DNA of 8,626 nucleotides from JAAFHS01 sp031396505. Its GTDB lineage: Bacteria; Pseudomonadota; Alphaproteobacteria; Rhodobacterales; Rhodobacteraceae. The notes beneath the pieces were generated by a model. It did not search any database and was not told the DNA's origin. It was given only the letters and a program-made list of their open reading frames with translations. Made by a program: the position numbers and the translations under genes. The stretch spans positions 1 to 8,626 of the forward strand of contig JANNKX010000403.1 of assembly GCA_031396505.1 (NCBI GenBank), written 5' to 3'. This document shows, one piece after another, positions 6,638 to 8,626 of the stretch; the first letter of the stretch is position 1, and each line of letters starts with the position of its first letter.

Positions 6638-6659
6638 CGGGAGCGGCCTTCCGCACCCG
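6638..6659 (+). terminator. Hairpin after the unknown-function gene
   Basis: CGGGAGCGG (6638-6646) pairs with CCGCACCCG (6651-6659) over 8 G-C pairs and one A-A mismatch, with a CCTT loop. It begins 5 bases after the stop at 6633. There is no T-run, so it is a terminator candidate judged by stem and position only. Confidence 0.45.
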
Positions 6660-7166
6660 CACTCAACACCCCATGGCAGCGCGTCGCCCATCATCACGTT
6701 GCCTTGGCCTCTGCCACAGCATGGTGGCTCCAAAGGATAGCAGGCGGAACGGTCTTCATGGCAGGCAGAAACGCAAGGCAGGCGGTGCCAGTCCAATACC
6801 CCGGTTCTGCCACAGCCGCACATCGATTGCGCCGTCTTCGGTCACAGATTGCATCGCCTTGTCGGGTAGCGCAGGTTTTGCGATCTGGGCGAGCACATCC
6901 GAAGCGGTGGACCGCCTCTCCATCCGTGAGCAGATCAAGATCGGCACCTTCCTGATCCGGTTGAATCCGGAGGATTGGAATTCCTGCCCGATCAACTGGC
7001 TGCTGGATGTGATAGCACCTGCACGTCCTGCCCGACACTCGGACCCACCACCTTTGGCATCAGGGCTTGCGCAATGCGAGAATGGCATAACTGCTGATGA
7101 TTATTCCGGAAATCGAAGCTCTGAATTGCGTTTTCTGAGTATTCCACATGTCAGGCGGATTAATTA
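6660..7166. other. Long stretch without a recognisable gene
   Basis: Open frames exist on both strands (for example plus 6673-7167 and minus 6756-7088). None has a recognisable domain or a convincing ribosome-binding site. I found no tRNA, no insertion-sequence ends and no repeat array. The section nearest the next gene is AT-richer (TTATTCC around 7101, TTAATTA at 7160-7166) and should hold that gene's promoter, but I could not pick a clear -35/-10 pair. A degraded gene is possible. Confidence 0.4.
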
Positions 7167-7221
7167 GGTTCTCCCTTGTTGGCCCGGGATGGTCCCGCAG
7201 GCCAGTCAGGACAGGAGAACC
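7167..7221 (+). promoter_or_regulatory. Leader inverted repeat that can mask the ribosome-binding site of the 7225 gene
   Basis: GGTTCTCC (7167-7174) is perfectly complementary to GGAGAACC (7214-7221), and the second arm includes the ribosome-binding sequence of the gene starting at 7225. Between them lies a further hairpin in which CGGGA (7185-7189) pairs with TCCCG (7192-7196), with flanking GGCC elements at 7181-7184 and 7200-7203. If transcribed, the leader can fold so that ribosome access is blocked, as in RNA thermometers or translational switches. The structure is seen in sequence; regulation is inferred. Confidence 0.4.
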
Positions 7222-7224
7222 GTC

Positions 7225-7773
7225 ATGTCGCGCATCACAACACCGGCTACCATCGAAGCCTCGCCGACCGCGTCCCAGCCGTTGCTTGAGGCGGTGAAAA
7301 AGCAGTTCGGCGTTGTTCCGAACCTGTTTCGGGTTGTTGGCAATTCGCCTGCCGCGCTTGAGGGCTATCTTGGCCTGAACGGTGCCTTGGGTAAGGGCAG
7401 CATCGATGCCAAGACCCGCGAGCGGATCGCCCTGGCCGTGGCCGAGATCAACGGTTGCGACTATTGCCTGTCGGCACACAGCTACATGGGCGCGAACCTG
7501 GCCAAGCTGGACGAAGCCGAGATTCTGGCCAATCGGCGGGGCATGTCGACCGACGCTAAAGCCGACGCGGCGGTCCGCTTTGCCGCATCGGTAACGAAGG
7601 CCCGCGGTCACGTCGGGAATGACGATGTGGAGGCCGTCCGCGCCGCCGGTTTCAACGACGCACAGATCGTCGAGATCGTGCTGCATGTCGCGCTGAACAC
7701 GCTGACCAATTACGTCAACAACGTCGCCGAAACGGCCATCGACTTTCCGGTGGCCAAGCCTCTGGCTGCTTGA
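7225..7773 (+). CDS. Carboxymuconolactone decarboxylase family protein (AhpD-like), second copy
   Basis: A 182-residue AhpD/CMD-superfamily protein. The active-site block TRERIALAVAEINGCDYCLS runs from 64 to 83, with Glu66, Cys78 and Cys81, and His85 follows in AHSYMG. The spacing matches the first copy and the peroxidase-related subfamily. It also contains FGVVPNLFRVVGNSPAALEG near the N-terminus and LTNYVNNVAETAIDFPVAKP at the C-terminus, blocks with clear counterparts in the 2350 gene. ATG 7225 has AGGAGAA upstream, so an in-frame start at 7189 is not needed; that ATG lies inside the leader hairpin. The YHS-domain gene follows after 43 bases, so they are probably one operon, for which oxidative-stress or thiol chemistry is a reasonable but unproven role. 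No regulator gene is adjacent. Confidence 0.95.
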   Translation: MSRITTPATIEASPTASQPLLEAVKKQFGVVPNLFRVVGNSPAALEGYLGLNGALGKGSIDAKTRERIALAVAEINGCDYCLSAHSYMGANLAKLDEAEILANRRGMSTDAKADAAVRFAASVTKARGHVGNDDVEAVRAAGFNDAQIVEIVLHVALNTLTNYVNNVAETAIDFPVAKPLAA

Positions 7774-7816
7774 GCTTCAGCCAGCCTCATATCCCCAAAT
7801 CCAAAGGAATCCTGAA

Positions 7817-8320
7817 GTGAAACCGATGTTCTTGAATACGTTCCGAAGCAACGTTGCACTGGTGGCGACCGCGCTCCTGATGGGAACGGCTTTGCCCTCG
7901 CTTGCCTACGATGTCACCTCGACTGCCGCGATCAACGTGGACGCAAACGGCGTGATCCTGCGCGGTGTCGATGCAACGTCCTATGCGGCCGGTGGCGCGC
8001 CAGTCGCCGGTTCGGCGGACTTCGCCGCCGAAGTGGAGGGGGCGACCTATCTGTTCGCCTCGGCCGCATCGCGTGACAGCTTCGTGGCTGCCCCCGCGAC
8101 CTTCGAGCCTGCCTTTGGTGGGTTCTGTACCGTCGGCGCTGCGTTGGGCAAAAAGCTCGACGGCGATCCGGCGATCTTCCGCAACTTCGAGGGCAAGCTT
8201 TACCTCTTCGTTTCGGAAGATGCCGTTGCGCTGTGGGACAAGGACCCGGCCGGCACTCTGGCCAAGGCGAATGCGAACTGGCCGAACATCAGCGACAAGA
8301 CCCCAGCCTCGCTTGAATAG
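7817..8320 (+). CDS. Exported YHS-domain protein
   Basis: A 167-residue protein with a signal peptide: basic start, hydrophobic core NVALVATALLMGTALPSLA, probable cleavage after Ala30 before YDVTS. The mature part is a YHS-type domain: GVDATSYAAGGAPVAGSADF, then ATYLFASAASRDSFVAAP, FGGFCTVGAALGKKLDGDP, and the C-terminal FEGKLYLFVSEDAVALWDKD followed by AKANANWP. This matches the periplasmic YHS (seleno)protein family; the FGGFC segment carries the single Cys. YHS domains are associated with metal binding, but the function of this exported family is not established. Start GTG 7817 has AAAGGA 8 bases upstream; ATG 7826 is too far from it. It is likely co-transcribed with the AhpD-like gene, and a strong hairpin follows. 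Confidence 0.93.
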   Translation: MKPMFLNTFRSNVALVATALLMGTALPSLAYDVTSTAAINVDANGVILRGVDATSYAAGGAPVAGSADFAAEVEGATYLFASAASRDSFVAAPATFEPAFGGFCTVGAALGKKLDGDPAIFRNFEGKLYLFVSEDAVALWDKDPAGTLAKANANWPNISDKTPASLE

Positions 8321-8354
8321 CCGCCAACGGCCAGTTTGACGGCTGTCATATCCA

Positions 8355-8397
8355 ATCCCCGGGCAAAAGTCGGTTTGCCCGGGGATACTTCTTTGCG
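8355..8397 (+). terminator. Rho-independent terminator after the YHS gene
   Basis: A perfect 13-base-pair stem, ATCCCCGGGCAAA (8355-8367) with TTTGCCCGGGGAT (8374-8386), loop AGTCGG, followed by ACTTCTTTG. The stem is GC-rich and the tail moderately T-rich. It lies 35 bases after the YHS stop and should end the AhpD-like/YHS transcript. Confidence 0.8.
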
Positions 8398-8438
8398 GAA
8401 CCTATCCGGGCACCATCCGGACCACGAAAGGCAAGATC

Positions 8439-8626
8439 ATGCGCCGTGTCGTCGTCACCGGGATGGGGATCGTCTCGAGCATTGGAAACACGCTGGACGC
8501 GGTGGAAGCCGCGCTGCGGGCGGGGAAATCCGGCATCACCTTTGCACCCGACTATGCCGAGCACGGCTTTCGCTGTCAGGTGCACGGGGCGCCGGACATC
8601 GTTCTTGCAGACCATATCGAGAAACG
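8439..8626 (+). CDS. fabB: Beta-ketoacyl-ACP synthase I, N-terminal part (cut by window end)
   Basis: The first 62 residues of a ketoacyl-ACP synthase, which condenses malonyl-ACP with acyl-ACP in fatty acid elongation. MRRVVVTGMGIVSSIGNTLD is the family N-terminus, followed by LRAGKSGITFAPDYAEHGFR and a GAPDIVLADHIEKR segment. The pattern favours FabB over FabF. ATG 8439 has AAAGG upstream (8427-8431). The catalytic Cys and the two His lie beyond the window. fabB commonly follows fabA in proteobacteria; here it follows an unrelated operon closed by a terminator, so it needs its own promoter in the roughly 50 bases after the hairpin or read-through. Confidence 0.9.
   Translation, partial: MRRVVVTGMGIVSSIGNTLDAVEAALRAGKSGITFAPDYAEHGFRCQVHGAPDIVLADHIEK

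Noticed and set aside
6756..7088. Minus-strand 110-codon open frame
   Set aside because: No ribosome-binding site or recognisable domain; overlapping frames on both strands are equally open.
1..8626. CRISPR arrays, tRNA/rRNA genes, insertion-sequence ends
   Set aside because: No spaced direct repeats, no cloverleaf or rRNA-like segments, and no terminal inverted repeats with target duplications were seen by eye.

Overview
The window looks like a chromosomal segment of a Rhodobacterales-type alphaproteobacterium (Roseobacter/Rhodobacter relatives). This rests on GC-rich coding sequence and on typical forms of a dGTPase-like dgt, an ErpA/IscA-type carrier, DsbB and FabB. It is an inference from protein style; no database was searched.

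Layout. 1-384: C-terminal half of a DsbB-like membrane oxidoreductase (+). 422-2228 (-): a TetR-family regulator followed closely by dgt. 2229-2349: a compact divergent promoter region with two inverted operator-like sites. 2350-2892 (+): a carboxymuconolactone decarboxylase/AhpD-like protein. 2946-5404 (-): three consecutive genes that I read as a type VI secretion adaptor (DUF4123), a cysteine-amidase-like effector and a small membrane-anchored protein that may be its immunity partner. Each is broken by one in-frame stop (TGA, TAA and TAG respectively), and the first two also carry an apparent one-base frameshift. 5495-5827 (+): erpA. 5914-6633 (+): a conserved Rossmann-like protein of unknown function. 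6634-7224: about 590 bases with no recognisable gene, ending in a 5' leader whose inverted repeat can mask the ribosome-binding site of the next gene. 7225-8320 (+): a second AhpD-like gene and an exported YHS-domain protein, apparently one operon, closed by a strong terminator hairpin. 8439-8626 (+): the start of fabB, cut by the window edge.

How the genes fit together. TetR and the first AhpD-like gene form a likely regulator/target pair for peroxide or electrophile stress. The second AhpD-like gene with the YHS protein is a separate stress-type or metal-related unit. dgt (-) and erpA (+) point away from each other and, from memory of related genomes, are often direct neighbours. Here about 3.9 kb separates them, made of the TetR/AhpD pair and the decayed secretion cassette, which suggests an accessory insertion. 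The most interesting content is that cassette: its architecture is clear once the stops and frameshifts are read through, but no member is intact, so it looks like a recently inactivated interbacterial toxin module.
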